A stretch of DNA of 49,381 nucleotides from Chromobacterium piscinae (GCF_021129175.1 NZ_JAJOHV010000032.1:1-49381); one strand, 5' to 3'; positions 19,456 to 31,283 are shown, counted from the first letter of the stretch. Program-made: numbers and translations. Notes: generated by a model from the letters alone, not told the origin.

Positions 19456-20421
19456 ATGCGCGTCCGCTCTCTTCTCTTCATCTTGCTTCCCCTGCTCGGC
19501 CTCACCGCTCTAGCATCCCTGCTGCACCATAGCCAATTGCGGCTCGCCAGCCTGTTCATGCTGGATCCGCAACCGGCTCTGGAATGGCAGCTGCTGCTGG
19601 AACTGCGCTTGCCGCGGCTGCTGGCCGCCGCCTCCGCGGGCGCACTGCTGGCCAGCGCCGGCTGCGCGGTGCAGGCCCGCTTCCGCAACCCGCTGGCCGA
19701 GCCGGGCCTGATCGGCATCAACAGCGGCGCGGCGCTGGGCGCAGCCCTCGCCCTGAGCTTGGGCGTGGGCCTATACGCCGTGGCGGCGGCCGGCTTCGCC
19801 GGCGGCCTTGGCGCGCTGCTCTTGGTCCGATTGCTGGGCGACGACAAGGATGGCAACCGCTTGATACTCAGCGGGCTGGCGGTCAGCACCCTGCTCGGCA
19901 GCCTGCTGACCTTGCTGATCACCATGCTGCCGGACGGCTCTCTGCGCGTGGTGACCTTCTGGCTGATGGGCAGCTTCGCCAGCGCCGAGTGGCCGCTGGC
20001 CCTAGCGTTGACCGTGTCCGCGCCGCTGGTCTGGCTGGCGCTATTCAGCCACTGGCGCTTCCTGAACGCCTTGCAGCTGGGGGAAAGCGCTGCCTTCCAT
20101 CTGGGCTTTTCCGTGCGCGGGCAGGAATGGCGCATCGTGCTGCTGGCCGCGCTCGCGGCCGGCCTGGTGGTATCCGGCTGCGGCATGATAGGTTTCGTCG
20201 GCCTGATGGCGCCGCACCTGGCGCGCCAGCTGCTCGGCAGCGACTCCCGCCGGCTACTTGTCGTCTCCCCGCTGCTGGGTGCCTGGCTAACCGTCAGCGC
20301 CGACTGGCTAGCCCGTTCGCTGCTGGCGCCAGCCGAATTGCCTGTAGGTGTGATCACCAGCTTGCTGGGCGCGCCGTTCTTCCTGTGGCTGCTTCGCCGC
20401 CAGGGGCCTCGCCATGCTTGA
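19456..20421 (+). CDS. FecCD/HmuU-type ABC transporter permease
   Basis: A 321-residue inner-membrane permease of the BtuC/FecCD family for heme, cobalamin or ferric siderophores. It has about nine to ten hydrophobic segments. The family stretch RFRNPLAEPGLIGINSGAALGAAL near residue 80 is closest to HmuU-type heme permeases, and the coupling loop GMIGFVGLMAPHLAR lies near residue 250. I start at the ATG at 19456 because it begins a hydrophobic helix and follows dapB by 35 bp; the frame is open further upstream inside dapB. It overlaps the ATPase gene by 8 nt. No binding-protein or TonB-receptor gene lies nearby. Confidence 0.88.
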   Translation: MRVRSLLFILLPLLGLTALASLLHHSQLRLASLFMLDPQPALEWQLLLELRLPRLLAAASAGALLASAGCAVQARFRNPLAEPGLIGINSGAALGAALALSLGVGLYAVAAAGFAGGLGALLLVRLLGDDKDGNRLILSGLAVSTLLGSLLTLLITMLPDGSLRVVTFWLMGSFASAEWPLALALTVSAPLVWLALFSHWRFLNALQLGESAAFHLGFSVRGQEWRIVLLAALAAGLVVSGCGMIGFVGLMAPHLARQLLGSDSRRLLVVSPLLGAWLTVSADWLARSLLAPAELPVGVITSLLGAPFFLWLLRRQGPRHA

Positions 20422-21214
20422 AGCCCGCGGCCTGTCGCTGAGCAAAGGCGGCCGAACCTTGCTGGCCGATATCGACCTCACACTGCGCCCCGGCGAGCTG
20501 CTGACCGTGCTGGGACCCAACGGCGCCGGGAAAAGCAGCCTGCTCAAGCTGCTGTCCGGCCTGTGGCAGCCGGACCGGGGAGACATTCTGCTCGCCGGAC
20601 AACCGCTGAAGCGGATGCGCAGCGCAGAGCTGGCCCGCTGGCGCGCCGTTGTCGAACAACACCCGGTGACGCCGGACGGCTGGCGCGGGGCCGAGCTGGT
20701 GGCCGCCGGCGCCTACCTGAGCCTGGATGCCGGACGACCACGCGTCGATGCCGCCGTGGCCGAGGCGTTGCGCCTCAGCGATGCCGCGGACCTTGCCGAT
20801 CGATACCTGACCCGCCTCTCCGGCGGAGAGCGGCAAAGGCTGCAGCTAGCACGCGCATTGTGCCAGCTGCTGCTGTCGCCGCAGCCCGAGCGCTATCTGC
20901 TGCTGGACGAACCCACCGCGGCGCAGGACTTCGCGATGGCAGACGCGCTGATGGCGCAGGTCCAGGCCCTGACTCACGAACTGGGCATCGCCGCGCTGGC
21001 GGTGGTCCACGACCTCAATCTGGCATTGCGCCACGCTGACCGGGTGCTGCTGCTGAACGACGGCCGCGCGGCTGGCTGCGGCGACAACCGCGAGATGATG
21101 CAGCGCGAGCGGCTAGAGGCGGTTTATGGCGTGCGGCTGGCCGAACTGGTCCACCCTGAACAGCCGTGGCGCGCCTTCATTCCCATGCCTGGACAAACGC
21201 CCCCGCCAGCCTGA
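20414..21214 (+). CDS. HmuV/BtuD-type ABC transporter ATP-binding protein
   Basis: A 266-residue ABC ATPase. The Walker A motif is LGPNGAGKSSLL near residue 35, the Q-loop is in VVEQHPVTP, the signature LSGGERQRLQLARAL lies near residue 137, Walker B is YLLLDEPTAAQD, and the switch histidine is in VVHDLNLALRHADRVLLL. The length and the C-terminal VYGVRL element resemble heme transporter ATPase HmuV. It overlaps the permease gene, so both form one import unit. Heme versus cobalamin or siderophore cannot be settled here. Confidence 0.88.
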   Translation: MLEARGLSLSKGGRTLLADIDLTLRPGELLTVLGPNGAGKSSLLKLLSGLWQPDRGDILLAGQPLKRMRSAELARWRAVVEQHPVTPDGWRGAELVAAGAYLSLDAGRPRVDAAVAEALRLSDAADLADRYLTRLSGGERQRLQLARALCQLLLSPQPERYLLLDEPTAAQDFAMADALMAQVQALTHELGIAALAVVHDLNLALRHADRVLLLNDGRAAGCGDNREMMQRERLEAVYGVRLAELVHPEQPWRAFIPMPGQTPPPA

Positions 21215-21284
21215 CCCGTATTGCATTCGCCAGGCAAACCTGCGATCCTGACCACCTCGCATCCGCAACCGGGAGAGAGAAGTC

Positions 21285-21752
21285 ATGCCGCTGCTAGCCG
21301 CTCTGCAATCGCTTCCCAACCAGTTCTGTGGCGAAGGCATCAACCACGAAGATCAGACTTTCACCGGCTGCCTGCACTGGCAGGCCTTGCCCGGCCAGCG
21401 CGCGCTGCTGCTGCACTACTCGGCCAGCGGCACCGACGGCGAAATCCTGCATCGAGAAACCACCCTGCTCGGCTATCTGCCCGATGGCACGCTGTGCCTG
21501 TGGCCTGTGATGGACGAGCTGCCCTATGTGCTGGCCCACCCCGCGATACGCCAGGCGGAAGGCGGGCATGGCGTGCTGGAAGTGGTGTTCGCCAGCGGCC
21601 CCCGCAGCCTGAACGAGCATTTCCGCCAGGAAATCACCATCCGCGTCGAGGCCAATGGCCAACTGTTGTACGCCCAGGCCTGGGGCGAACCCAACGGCAG
21701 TTTCGAAGACCGCTCCCACTGCCGGCTGTCGCCGGTGGCCGGCACCGCTTGA
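21285..21752 (+). CDS. Conserved-looking protein, possible beta-barrel fold
   Basis: A 155-residue protein that I do not recognise. A good Shine-Dalgarno (GAGAGAGAAG) precedes the ATG. The sequence is an alternating series of short beta-strand-like segments (TFTGCLHWQAL, ALLLHYSASG, RETTLLGYLPDGTLCLWPV, GVLEVVFASG, EITIRVEANGQLLYAQAW) with an N-terminal FCGEG. This pattern suggests a lipocalin or FABP-like ligand-binding barrel, but that is inference. There is no signal peptide or membrane segment. It stands alone, convergent with spoVR across a terminator. Confidence 0.7.
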   Translation: MPLLAALQSLPNQFCGEGINHEDQTFTGCLHWQALPGQRALLLHYSASGTDGEILHRETTLLGYLPDGTLCLWPVMDELPYVLAHPAIRQAEGGHGVLEVVFASGPRSLNEHFRQEITIRVEANGQLLYAQAWGEPNGSFEDRSHCRLSPVAGTA

Positions 21753-21796
21753 TCCCCATCCGGGGCCGGCCCCCGGCCCAACCGACAGGAAAAGGA

Positions 21797-21826
21797 AAAC
21801 GGACGGCGCGCACGCGCCATCCGTTT
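21797..21826. terminator. Bidirectional terminator
   Basis: A stem AAACGGA / TCCGTTT, one mismatch, then GGCGC / GCGCC with a 4-nt loop, flanked by A- and T-rich ends. It lies between the convergent 155-residue gene and spoVR. Confidence 0.7.
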
Positions 21827-21845
21827 CGTTTCACATCCAAAATCT

Positions 21846-23387
21846 TCAGGCTGTTTCCTTCTCTCTCACCGCCTGCACCTCGTACACCTGCTTGACCTCA
21901 CCGTTGATGTCCACGCTCTCCAACCGGACGTCGAAGCCCCACAGCCGGCATACGTGCTTCAATACCTCTTGCGCGCTCTGCTCCTCCAGCGGCCGGCGGT
22001 TATGCATGGTATGGCGCAGCGTCAAGCTGCGGTCTCCACGCATATTGACCGACCACACCTGGATATTGGGCTCGCGCGAGCCCAGATTGTATTGCTCGGC
22101 CAGCTTGCTGCGGATGTCGCGATATCCTTCCTCGTCGTGAATGCTGGAAATCTCCAGCTTGTCGTCGCGGTCGTCGTCGCGAATCGAAAAGAGGCGGAAA
22201 TCGCGGATCAGTTTTGGCGACAAATACTGGGAGATGAAGCTTTCGTCCTTGAAGTTGCGCATCGCGAACTCCAGCGAATCCCTCCAGTCGCTGCCGGCCA
22301 GGTCCGGGAACCAAGCCCTATCCTCATCTGTCGGCTCCTCGCAGATGCGCTTGATGTCTTGATACATCGCAAAACCCAGCGCATAGGGATTGATCCCGCT
22401 GTACCAGCGCGCGGTGACCGGCGGCTGAGACACCACATTGGTGTGGCTCTGCAGGAATTCCAGCATGTAGCCGTCGGTGATCAGGCCTTTGTCGTACAAA
22501 CGATTCATGATGGTGTAATGCCAGAACGTCGCCCAGCCCTCATTCATCACCTGGGTTTGCCGCTGCGGGTAGAAGTACTGGGCCACCTTGCGAACGATGC
22601 GCACCACCTCGCGCTGCCAGGGCTCCAGCAGCGGTGCCGACTTCTCAATGAAGTACAGGATGTTCTCCTGCGGCTCCGTCGGGAAGCGCGGCGGCATCTT
22701 GTCGCCGCCATCCTTGTCGCGCTTCGGTATCGTGCGCCACAGGTCGTTCACCTGCATCTGCAGATAATGCTCGCGCTCTTCCTGCCGCGCCTGCTCCTTG
22801 GCTAGCGACAGCTTCTGCGGCCGCTTGTAGCGGTCGACGCCGTAATTCATCAACGCGTGGCAGGAATCCAGCAACTCCTCGACCTCGTCGATGCCGTAGC
22901 GCTCCTCGCACTTCATGATGTAACTCTTGGCGAACACCAGGTAGTCGATGATGGCCGAGGCGTCGGTCCAGGAGCGGAACAGGTAATTGCCCTTAAAGAA
23001 GCTGTTGTGGCCATAAGCGGCGTGAGCGATCACCAGCGCCTGCATCATCATGGAATTCTCTTCCATCAGATAGGCGATGCAGGGGTTGGAGTTGATCACG
23101 ATTTCGTAAGCCAACCCCATCTGGCCGCGCTTGTAGCTTTTCTCTGTGGAGACGAAGTGCTTGCCGTAGCTCCAGTGGTTGTAATTGACCGGCATACCCA
23201 CAGAGGCGTAGGCATCCATCATTTGCTCGGCGGTGATGATTTCCAGCTGGTTGGGATACACGTCCAGCTTGAATTCGCCCACGGCGATCTCTCGAATCGC
23301 GCGGTCGTATTCGCCGACCAGATCGAAAGTCCATTCCGACCCAGTGGAAATCGGCGCCATGCCCTCCCCCTTGCGCGTCCGTTTCAT
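21846..23387 (-). CDS. spoVR: SpoVR family protein
   Basis: A 513-residue member of the SpoVR/YcgB family, widespread in proteobacteria as part of a stationary-phase operon. Its biochemical role is not settled. Conserved segments include [13 protein letters not shown] near residue 75, [35 protein letters not shown], and [20 protein letters not shown]. The start at 23387 overlaps the yeaH stop as ATGA; an alternative ATG lies at 23360. It is the last gene of the prkA-yeaH-spoVR operon. Confidence 0.94.
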   Translation of the reverse strand: MKRTRKGEGMAPISTGSEWTFDLVGEYDRAIREIAVGEFKLDVYPNQLEIITAEQMMDAYASVGMPVNYNHWSYGKHFVSTEKSYKRGQMGLAYEIVINSNPCIAYLMEENSMMMQALVIAHAAYGHNSFFKGNYLFRSWTDASAIIDYLVFAKSYIMKCEERYGIDEVEELLDSCHALMNYGVDRYKRPQKLSLAKEQARQEEREHYLQMQVNDLWRTIPKRDKDGGDKMPPRFPTEPQENILYFIEKSAPLLEPWQREVVRIVRKVAQYFYPQRQTQVMNEGWATFWHYTIMNRLYDKGLITDGYMLEFLQSHTNVVSQPPVTARWYSGINPYALGFAMYQDIKRICEEPTDEDRAWFPDLAGSDWRDSLEFAMRNFKDESFISQYLSPKLIRDFRLFSIRDDDRDDKLEISSIHDEEGYRDIRSKLAEQYNLGSREPNIQVWSVNMRGDRSLTLRHTMHNRRPLEEQSAQEVLKHVCRLWGFDVRLESVDINGEVKQVYEVQAVREKETA

Positions 23388-24664
23388 GCCGACACCCTCC
23401 CATTCGCCGGCTGGCGCTTGAACAGTTCCCTGAACACCGGATAAATGTCGGATGCGGAGCGGATTTTCTGCATCGCGAACTGCGGACACTGAGCCTTGAC
23501 CTTCAGGTACTCGTACCACAGGTTCTGCGGCTCGCCTTCGGTGATCTCGATGTAGGCGAAATACTGGCAGTACGGCAGCAGGTTCTCTTCCAGGATGCGC
23601 CCGCAATTGGCAGAGTCGCTGTCCCAGTTGTCGCCGTCGGACGCTTGGGCGGCGTAGATGTTCCACTCGCTGCTGGCGTAGCGCTTGCGGATGACGTCGC
23701 TCATCAGATTCAGCGCCGACGACACCACGGTACCGCCGCTCTCGCGGGAATGAAAGAAATCCTGCTCGTTGACCTCAACCGCGCTGGTATGGTGGCGGAT
23801 GAACACGACTTCGATCTTCTCGTAATTCCGCTGCAGGAACATGTACAGCAGGATGAAGAAGCGCTTGGCCATGTCCTTCTTCTGCTCGTCCATCGAACCG
23901 GACACGTCCATGATGCAGAACATCACCGCCTGGCTGGTCGGTTTGGGCTGCTTGACACGGTTGTTGTAGCGAAGATCGAACGGATCTATCCAAGGAATAC
24001 TGGCCAGACGTTCCTTCATCTGGTGGATGCGCTGCCGCCTGTCGCGAACCTCCATCGCGTTGTCGTCGTCGGACTCGATCAGGGTGTCGAGCTCCTCTTC
24101 CGCCTCGTCTATGCTGCTGAGCGTCGGCGCGGCCATCGCCACCCGGCGCGCCAGCGCGCCGCGCAGCGAGCGGACGATGTTGATGTTGGTCGGCGTGCCG
24201 TCGTTGGTATAGCCGGCGCGCACCGTCTTCATCTCCTCGATGCCCATCAGCTGGGTCTTGACCAGGTTGGGCAGGGCCAGGTCGTCGAAGAATACGTTCA
24301 TGAATTCCTCGCGCGACAGCTGGAACACGAAATCGTCCTCGCCCTCGCCGTCCTGGCTGGCCTTGCTGCCACCGCCGCCGGCGCCGCCCTGGGGCCGCGG
24401 CATGCGATCCCCCTTGATGAACTCCTCATTGCCTGGGTGAACGTTTTCCCAAACGCCGCCCTTTCCATGATGGAAGTTGGGCTCGGAAATGTCCTTCACC
24501 GGGATCGATACCTTTTCCCCGCTCTCGATATCAGTGATGCTCCGCCCCTTTATCGCCTTGGAGACGGCTTCCTTGATTTGCGCCTTGAAACGGCGAAGAA
24601 AGCGTTCGCGATTGACCGCCGACTTGTTCTTGCCGTTGAGGCGTCTGTCTATGATGTGGGACAT
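23384..24664 (-). CDS. yeaH: YeaH/YhbH family protein (DUF444, VWA-like)
   Basis: A 426-residue DUF444 protein that partners PrkA-type kinase in E. coli (YeaG-YeaH). The N-terminus [20 protein letters not shown] is strongly conserved, followed by the [15 protein letters not shown] segment. The C-terminal half looks like a von Willebrand A-type domain, with [19 protein letters not shown] containing a DxSxS MIDAS-like motif. I chose the ATG at 24664 because GAGAGG precedes it and the conserved family start begins there; the frame is open further upstream. Confidence 0.93.
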   Translation of the reverse strand: MSHIIDRRLNGKNKSAVNRERFLRRFKAQIKEAVSKAIKGRSITDIESGEKVSIPVKDISEPNFHHGKGGVWENVHPGNEEFIKGDRMPRPQGGAGGGGSKASQDGEGEDDFVFQLSREEFMNVFFDDLALPNLVKTQLMGIEEMKTVRAGYTNDGTPTNINIVRSLRGALARRVAMAAPTLSSIDEAEEELDTLIESDDDNAMEVRDRRQRIHQMKERLASIPWIDPFDLRYNNRVKQPKPTSQAVMFCIMDVSGSMDEQKKDMAKRFFILLYMFLQRNYEKIEVVFIRHHTSAVEVNEQDFFHSRESGGTVVSSALNLMSDVIRKRYASSEWNIYAAQASDGDNWDSDSANCGRILEENLLPYCQYFAYIEITEGEPQNLWYEYLKVKAQCPQFAMQKIRSASDIYPVFRELFKRQPANGRVSA

Positions 24665-24816
24665 CGCCACCTCTCTGGCGCGCTGCTGGCGGCTGCCGGA
24701 CTCCCGCAGGAAGCCGTGACCGATCGCCGCGCGCGGTTGTGTCTCCTTGTCGCCGGACCGCGCGGATCCGGCGCCTCCTGCCGGCCCGGCGCGCTGGCCG
24801 GGCCGGCTCGGGCGGC

Positions 24817-26745
24817 TTATGAGGATTTGCGCACGCGCAGGTACCACTCGCACAACAGCCGCACCTGCTTCGCGGTATAGCCCTTCTCCACCATGCGGTT
24901 GACGAAGTCCTCATGCTTCTTGGCATCCTCGGCGCTAGCCTTGGCGTTGAAGGAGATCACAGGCAGAAGCTCCTCGGTGTTGGAGAACATCTTCTTCTCT
25001 ATCACCGTGCGCAACTTTTCGTAGCTGGTCCAGGTAGGATTCTTGCCGCCGTTGTTGGCGCGAGCCCGCAACACAAAGTTGACGATCTCGTTGCGGAAAT
25101 CCTTGGGATTGGAAATTCCAGCCGGCTTCTCGATTTTCTCCAGTTCAGCATTAAGAGACGTGCGGTCGAAAATTTCGCCGGTATCCTGATCGCGATATTC
25201 CTGATCTTGTATCCAGTAATCGGCGAAAGTCACGTATCGGTCGAAAATGTTCTGTCCGTATTCGGAATAACTTTCCAGATAGGCGGTTTGAATTTCCTTG
25301 CCGATGAATTCAACGTATTTCGGCGCCAGATATTCTTTCAGGAAAGTCAGGTACTTCTGTTCCGTTTCAGCCGGGAATTGTTCGCGCTCGACCTGCTGCT
25401 CTATTACATACAGCAAGTGCACCGGATTGGCTGCCACCTCGCTGTGGTCGAAATTGAACACCTTGGACAGAATCTTGTAGGCGAAGCGCGTCGACAAACC
25501 GCTCATGCCTTCGTCTACGCCGGCGTAATCGCGGTATTCCTGCAGCGACTTGGCCTTGGGATCGGTGTCCTTTAGATTCTCGCCGTCATACACCTGCATC
25601 TTGCTGTACAGGCTGGAATTTTCCGGCTCCTTCAGACGCGACAGCACTGCGAACTGGCCCATCATCTTCAGAGTGCCCGGCGCGCACGGCGCCTTGCCCA
25701 ACGAGGAGTTGCGGATCAGCTTGTCGTAGATCTTGATTTCCTCGGCCACGCGCAGGCAATAAGGCACCTTGACGATGTAGATCCGGTCGAGGAAGGCTTC
25801 GTTGTTCTTGTTGTTGCGGAACTGCTTCCACTCGCTCTCGTTGGAGTGCGCGAGGATGATGCCGTCAAACGGAATCGCGCCGAAGCCCTCCGTGCCCTTG
25901 AAGTTGCCTTCCTGAGTGGCGGTCAGCAACGGGTGCAGCACCTTGATCGGAGCCTTGAACATTTCGACGAACTCGAGCAGGCCCTGGTTGGCCAGACACA
26001 AGCCGCCGGAGTAGCTGTAGGCATCCGGATCATCCTGCGCGTACTTCTCCAGCTTGCGGATGTCCACCTTGCCCACCAGCGAGCTGATGTCCTGGTTGTT
26101 CTCGTCGCCCGGCTCGGTCTTGGCTACGGCGACCTGGCGCAACACCGACGGATAGCGCTTGACCACGCGGAACTGGCCGATATCGCCGTTGAACTCGTGC
26201 AGGCGCTTCACCGCCCAAGGGCTGGGAATAGGCTTCAGGTAGCGGCGCGGGATTCCATACTGCTCCTCCAGGATGGAGCCGTCCTCATCGTAGCTGAACA
26301 GCGATAGCGGAGACTCGTTGACCGGACTGCCCTTCAGGCAATAGAACGGCACCAGCTCCATCAGCTCTTTCAGTTTCTCGGCGATCGACGATTTGCCGCC
26401 GCCCACCGGCCCCAGCAAATAGAGAATCTGCTTTTTCTCTTCCAGGCCCTGGGCCGCGTGGCGGAAGTAGGCGACCACCTGCTCGATCACCTCCTCCGTG
26501 CCGTAGAAGTCGCGGAATGCCGGGTAAACCTTGATGACTTTGTTGGAAAAAATGCGGGACAGTCGCGAATCGTGGCGGGTATCCACCAACTCGGGCTCGC
26601 CGATGGCGGTCAACATGCGCTCGGCCGCGGTGGCGTAAGCCCCCGGATCTTTCTTGCACAGCTCCAGGTACTCCTGGATCGTGTACTCCTCCTCGCGGGT
26701 CTTGTCGTATCGCACTGCGTAGTGACTGAAGATATCCGGGTGCAT
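24817..26745 (-). CDS. prkA: PrkA-type serine protein kinase
   Basis: A 642-residue AAA-fold kinase (YeaG in E. coli) linked to stationary phase and nutrient stress. The N-terminal AAA domain contains the P-loop [16 protein letters not shown] near residue 110 and conserved regions [19 protein letters not shown] and [13 protein letters not shown]. The C-terminal PrkA domain follows ([31 protein letters not shown]). The ATG at 26745 has AGGAGAGAG just upstream; a longer frame to 26793 is unlikely. yeaH follows after 152 bp and spoVR after that, the usual operon. Confidence 0.95.
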   Translation of the reverse strand: MHPDIFSHYAVRYDKTREEEYTIQEYLELCKKDPGAYATAAERMLTAIGEPELVDTRHDSRLSRIFSNKVIKVYPAFRDFYGTEEVIEQVVAYFRHAAQGLEEKKQILYLLGPVGGGKSSIAEKLKELMELVPFYCLKGSPVNESPLSLFSYDEDGSILEEQYGIPRRYLKPIPSPWAVKRLHEFNGDIGQFRVVKRYPSVLRQVAVAKTEPGDENNQDISSLVGKVDIRKLEKYAQDDPDAYSYSGGLCLANQGLLEFVEMFKAPIKVLHPLLTATQEGNFKGTEGFGAIPFDGIILAHSNESEWKQFRNNKNNEAFLDRIYIVKVPYCLRVAEEIKIYDKLIRNSSLGKAPCAPGTLKMMGQFAVLSRLKEPENSSLYSKMQVYDGENLKDTDPKAKSLQEYRDYAGVDEGMSGLSTRFAYKILSKVFNFDHSEVAANPVHLLYVIEQQVEREQFPAETEQKYLTFLKEYLAPKYVEFIGKEIQTAYLESYSEYGQNIFDRYVTFADYWIQDQEYRDQDTGEIFDRTSLNAELEKIEKPAGISNPKDFRNEIVNFVLRARANNGGKNPTWTSYEKLRTVIEKKMFSNTEELLPVISFNAKASAEDAKKHEDFVNRMVEKGYTAKQVRLLCEWYLRVRKSS

Positions 26746-27048
26746 GACTCTCTCCTGGCTGGTAGCAGGGGCCGGGCGCGCTGCAACTCGCAATCTGCCT
26801 TTCCCCTTGCTGAATTAGAGTACTGACTGTGTCTCCGGTTCTATTTTGGGTATAGCATAGCAGCGCCAATCAACCGGACAAAAGCCGGTCTGAACCGGGT
26901 TCAGGCAGTGCCGAGAACATTGTGCGGGGGAAGCCTTTGAATCAATGGATTTTTTTAATTGCGGATTTTTGTAACAATAGATGAAGCTTAGTAAATTCTT
27001 GTAATGCCTACTGAAATTAGTGCGGGGAAGCGATGAATATCTCGCCGC
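26746..27048. other. Intergenic region upstream of prkA
   Basis: 303 bp with no gene. It must contain the 3' end of the PilZ transcript and the prkA promoter, both read on the minus strand. The part near 26935-27000 is AT-rich. I see no clear hairpin terminator. Confidence 0.6.
26849..26855 (-). promoter_or_regulatory. Possible RpoS-type -10 element for prkA
   Basis: On the minus strand CTATACC followed by C resembles the extended sigma-S -10 consensus CTATACT. It would give a leader of about 95 nt before the prkA ATG. The E. coli homologue yeaG is RpoS-dependent, which fits. It is a single short match. Confidence 0.3.
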
Positions 27049-27366
27049 TCAGGTTTTCCGCACCAGAATGCGCACGCCTATTTCATAAATCAGTCCGCGC
27101 TGCACCTCATTGCAGCGTTTGACCTCCACCTCAGCCTCGAACGGCTTGCCAGAAGTGGCCCCGACGCCGGGCACCAGCACGATCACGCTGAGCCGCTCGC
27201 CGAATTGCGGCACGAAGGCCGAGCGCAGGGCCATGCCGTCGACCGACAAGTCCACGCACTCCCCGTAGAACGTCTGCCCGCTCAGCAGCGACTTGATGCG
27301 GGCCTTGCACCCCATGCTGACCCGGCGGCCCCGCCGCCGGTCGTAATACGCGTCAAATCTCGACAC
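27049..27366 (-). CDS. PilZ domain protein
   Basis: A 105-residue single-domain PilZ protein, the family that binds cyclic di-GMP. The N-terminal RRRGRRV supplies the R-x-x-x-R type motif (residues about 9-15), and CVDLSVDGMAL gives the D-x-S-x-x-G motif. Beta-strand segments RLSVIVLVPG and FEAEVEVKRC follow. I prefer the GTG at 27366 because GGGAGG lies 8 nt upstream and the N-terminus then begins right before the domain; an ATG at 27414 is possible. It overlaps the Nudix gene by 14 nt. Confidence 0.85.
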   Translation of the reverse strand: MSRFDAYYDRRRGRRVSMGCKARIKSLLSGQTFYGECVDLSVDGMALRSAFVPQFGERLSVIVLVPGVGATSGKPFEAEVEVKRCNEVQRGLIYEIGVRILVRKT

Positions 27367-27910
27367 CCCGCATCCTCCCGCCCAAGTAGGCCGCCAGCCA
27401 GTGCAGGCCGACAATGGATTTGCTGTCGCAAATGTCCCCGGTCAGCGCCATGTTCATCGCGGCCTCCAGAGGCACGGTCAATACTTCCAGAAACTCGCCG
27501 GCGTCCAGTTGCCTTTCGCTAAGCATAAGTTCTTGCGCGAGGTAATAGCTGATTTTTTCGTTGGAATATCCGATGCAGGGGTGGGCGGTGCCCAGATAGG
27601 TCCAACGGCCGGCCCGGTAACCGGTCTCTTCCAGCAGCTCTCGCCGGGCGGTCTGCTCCGGCGCTTCGTCCGGGTCGATCTTGCCGGCCGGTATCTCGAT
27701 GAACTCGCGTCCGGCCGGATAACGGTATTGCCGCTCGAGGACCAGCTCGCCCTCCGGCGTGATCGCCAGCACGGCCACCGCGCCGGGATGAAGAATGTAT
27801 TCGCGCGAGGACTCATTGCCATCCGGCAGGGCTACCCGGTCTTTGCGCACGTTGATGAATCCGCCCTGGTAGACCAGCTCCGACGACAACTGTTTTTCAA
27901 CGAGATCCAC
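27353..27910 (-). CDS. Nudix hydrolase, ADP-ribose pyrophosphatase-like
   Basis: A 185-residue Nudix hydrolase. The Nudix box is complete: G-KIDPD-E-APEQTAR-REL-LEETGY, giving the metal-binding glutamates, near residues 75-97. The preceding RQYRYPAGREFIEIPAG segment is typical of ADP-ribose pyrophosphatases (NudF-like), which split ADP-ribose into AMP and ribose phosphate. It overlaps DUF2062 upstream and PilZ downstream by 14 nt each. The precise nucleotide substrate is inferred from family. Confidence 0.9.
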   Translation of the reverse strand: MDLVEKQLSSELVYQGGFINVRKDRVALPDGNESSREYILHPGAVAVLAITPEGELVLERQYRYPAGREFIEIPAGKIDPDEAPEQTARRELLEETGYRAGRWTYLGTAHPCIGYSNEKISYYLAQELMLSERQLDAGEFLEVLTVPLEAAMNMALTGDICDSKSIVGLHWLAAYLGGRMRGVEI

Positions 27911-28454
27911 ACTTCGCCTTTCTATCGTTCCATGCGCTGACCACCGCCCAGCGCCACAATACCCGGGTGGTCAGATAGCCCGCCGCGCCCAGGGTCGCTC
28001 CCAATGCCGGCATGCCCACCAGCAGCGGCCAGCCCAAATCAATCAGCCACCCCAGCGTCTGTCGCGCCCAGGCCGCCGGCCCCAGCGCGAGCAAGCCCGG
28101 AGGCGCCGTCATTGTAGCCGCCGCGTCCGAACCCAGCAGCCATCGTCCATAGCAATAGGCCAGATAGTACAGCGGCAGCACGGTCAGCGGATTGCTGTAC
28201 AGCGAAACCACCATCGCCGCCGGAATGTTCACCCTCAGCAGCAAGGCCAGCGCCAGCGCCGTGGCCTTTTGCGTGAAGCCCGGCATCACGCCCGAATACA
28301 GCCCCACCGCCACGCCCATCGCCACCTTGCGGCGATTGAACGACCAATAGGCCGGCCGGTCCAGGTATGGCGCCAGCCGTCGCATGCCGGGGCGCGCGAA
28401 CCAACTGTGCCGCGCCGCGGAAAAGCGGCGCATCTTGCGTTTAAGCCAGGTCAT
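27897..28454 (-). CDS. DUF2062 membrane protein
   Basis: A protein of about 185 residues in the DUF2062 family, whose role is unknown. Typical features are RPAYWSFNRRKVAMGVAVGLYSG near residue 30, GVMPGFTQKATALALALLLRVNIPAA, and SLYSNPLTVLPLYYLAYCYG, with three to four hydrophobic segments. I chose the ATG at 28454 (MTWLKRKMRRF); the frame also opens at 28523, and neither start has a strong Shine-Dalgarno. It leads the overlapping DUF2062-Nudix-PilZ operon. Confidence 0.82.
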   Translation of the reverse strand: MTWLKRKMRRFSAARHSWFARPGMRRLAPYLDRPAYWSFNRRKVAMGVAVGLYSGVMPGFTQKATALALALLLRVNIPAAMVVSLYSNPLTVLPLYYLAYCYGRWLLGSDAAATMTAPPGLLALGPAAWARQTLGWLIDLGWPLLVGMPALGATLGAAGYLTTRVLWRWAVVSAWNDRKAKCGSR

Positions 28455-28540
28455 TCCATTTCTTGCCGTCGCGTTGCCGTTAAACCACACCCCCGCAGGG
28501 CACGAGCGCGATTTAGTTGTCAAAATCCCGGGAATAATTT

Positions 28541-28552
28541 AAACAAGCGTTT
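28541..28552. promoter_or_regulatory. Inverted repeat resembling a PsrA/FadR-type box
   Basis: AAAC-AAGC-GTTT, about 90 bp before the acyl-CoA dehydrogenase ATG. Pseudomonas PsrA recognises C/GAAAC-N2-4-GTTTG/C, and its regulon includes beta-oxidation genes. The match is short and needs testing. Confidence 0.35.
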
Positions 28553-28642
28553 GAATGAATACCCCAGTCTACACAGGGTCTCATCATAACAACGTATCGC
28601 CCTGGCACGCACCAGGCGGCGCCAACCAACAGGAGAAGCCGA

Positions 28643-30427
<1,785 letters not shown>

Positions 30428-30449
30428 GCATCGATGCATCGCTGCTCTC

Positions 30450-30473
30450 CAGGCCGCGCCCAGGCGCGGCCTG
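30450..30473 (+). terminator. Terminator after the acyl-CoA dehydrogenase
   Basis: An 11-bp inverted repeat CAGGCCGCGCC / GGCGCGGCCTG followed by TGTCATTTT, 22 bp after the stop codon. Confidence 0.7.
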
Positions 30474-30621
30474 TGTCATTTTGATCAGCAAAATCACTTA
30501 CTTGCCCAACCCGCCCCCAAGTTTTCGGCCGGATTGCCGATATCGGGGCATACTGGAGTTGTCTTCTTAACCACCACAAGCGTGCGCCAGCCAAATAACG
30601 ACGCGCCGACAGGAGTCCGTG

Positions 30622-31266
30622 ATGTCGATATCCTCTCTGAACAACAATCAGCCCGGCCAGGCCGGCAGCGCGCTCCCGGCCCAGAATGCCGCCTACAGCG
30701 CCCAAAACTCCCGCAACCAGCTCAATTCGGTGCTGGTGCAATCGCTGGATGTGTCGATCAGCAGCGGCAAGCAGTCTCAAACCCTGCTGTTCCATGCCTC
30801 GCTCACCAATATCACCCAGATTCTCAACGCTGATTTCTCCAACCAGGATGGCTCGCAGCAAACTCAGGGCAGCGCGTCTCTGCAGATCAGCAGCACCCAA
30901 CTGAGCATTTCCATCCAACAGGACGGCCAGAGCGACGACAACTCGCCGGAAGCCACCTCCAAGCGCATCCTGGACGGCGCCACCAGCATGTTCGCGCTGT
31001 ACCAGCAACAGCATCCCGAACTCAGCGCCGACGACCAAGCCAAAAACTTCGTCAACCTGATCCGCCAGGGCTTCGAACAGGGTTACGGCGAAGCCACCGA
31101 CATCCTGAAGAGCCTCAAGGTATTCAACGGCGACGTGCAAAGCGGGGTGGAGAAGACCAAGGACCTGGTCGAAAAAGGCCTGGACGCCTTCCTGAAAAGC
31201 AACCTGTCCTCCAGCGCCCAATCCGCCTCGTCCGCGACGGGAACCAGCCAGGCCAGCGCTAGCTGA
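30622..31266 (+). CDS. DUF5610 domain protein
   Basis: A 214-residue protein of the DUF5610 family, of unknown function. The N-terminal 90 residues are Ser/Gln/Asn-rich (SISSLNNNQPGQAG, SSGKQSQTLLF) and probably disordered. The conserved part is C-terminal: SKRILDGATSMFALYQQQHPE, then KNFVNLIRQGFEQGYGEATDIL and GVEKTKDLVEKGLDAF, mostly helical. AGGAG lies 6 nt before the ATG at 30622; a GTG directly upstream is in frame. A shorter paralogue follows after 17 bp, so they form an operon. There is no signal peptide. Confidence 0.82.
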   Translation: MSISSLNNNQPGQAGSALPAQNAAYSAQNSRNQLNSVLVQSLDVSISSGKQSQTLLFHASLTNITQILNADFSNQDGSQQTQGSASLQISSTQLSISIQQDGQSDDNSPEATSKRILDGATSMFALYQQQHPELSADDQAKNFVNLIRQGFEQGYGEATDILKSLKVFNGDVQSGVEKTKDLVEKGLDAFLKSNLSSSAQSASSATGTSQASAS

Positions 31267-31283
31267 GCCTGCGGGAGACGGCG

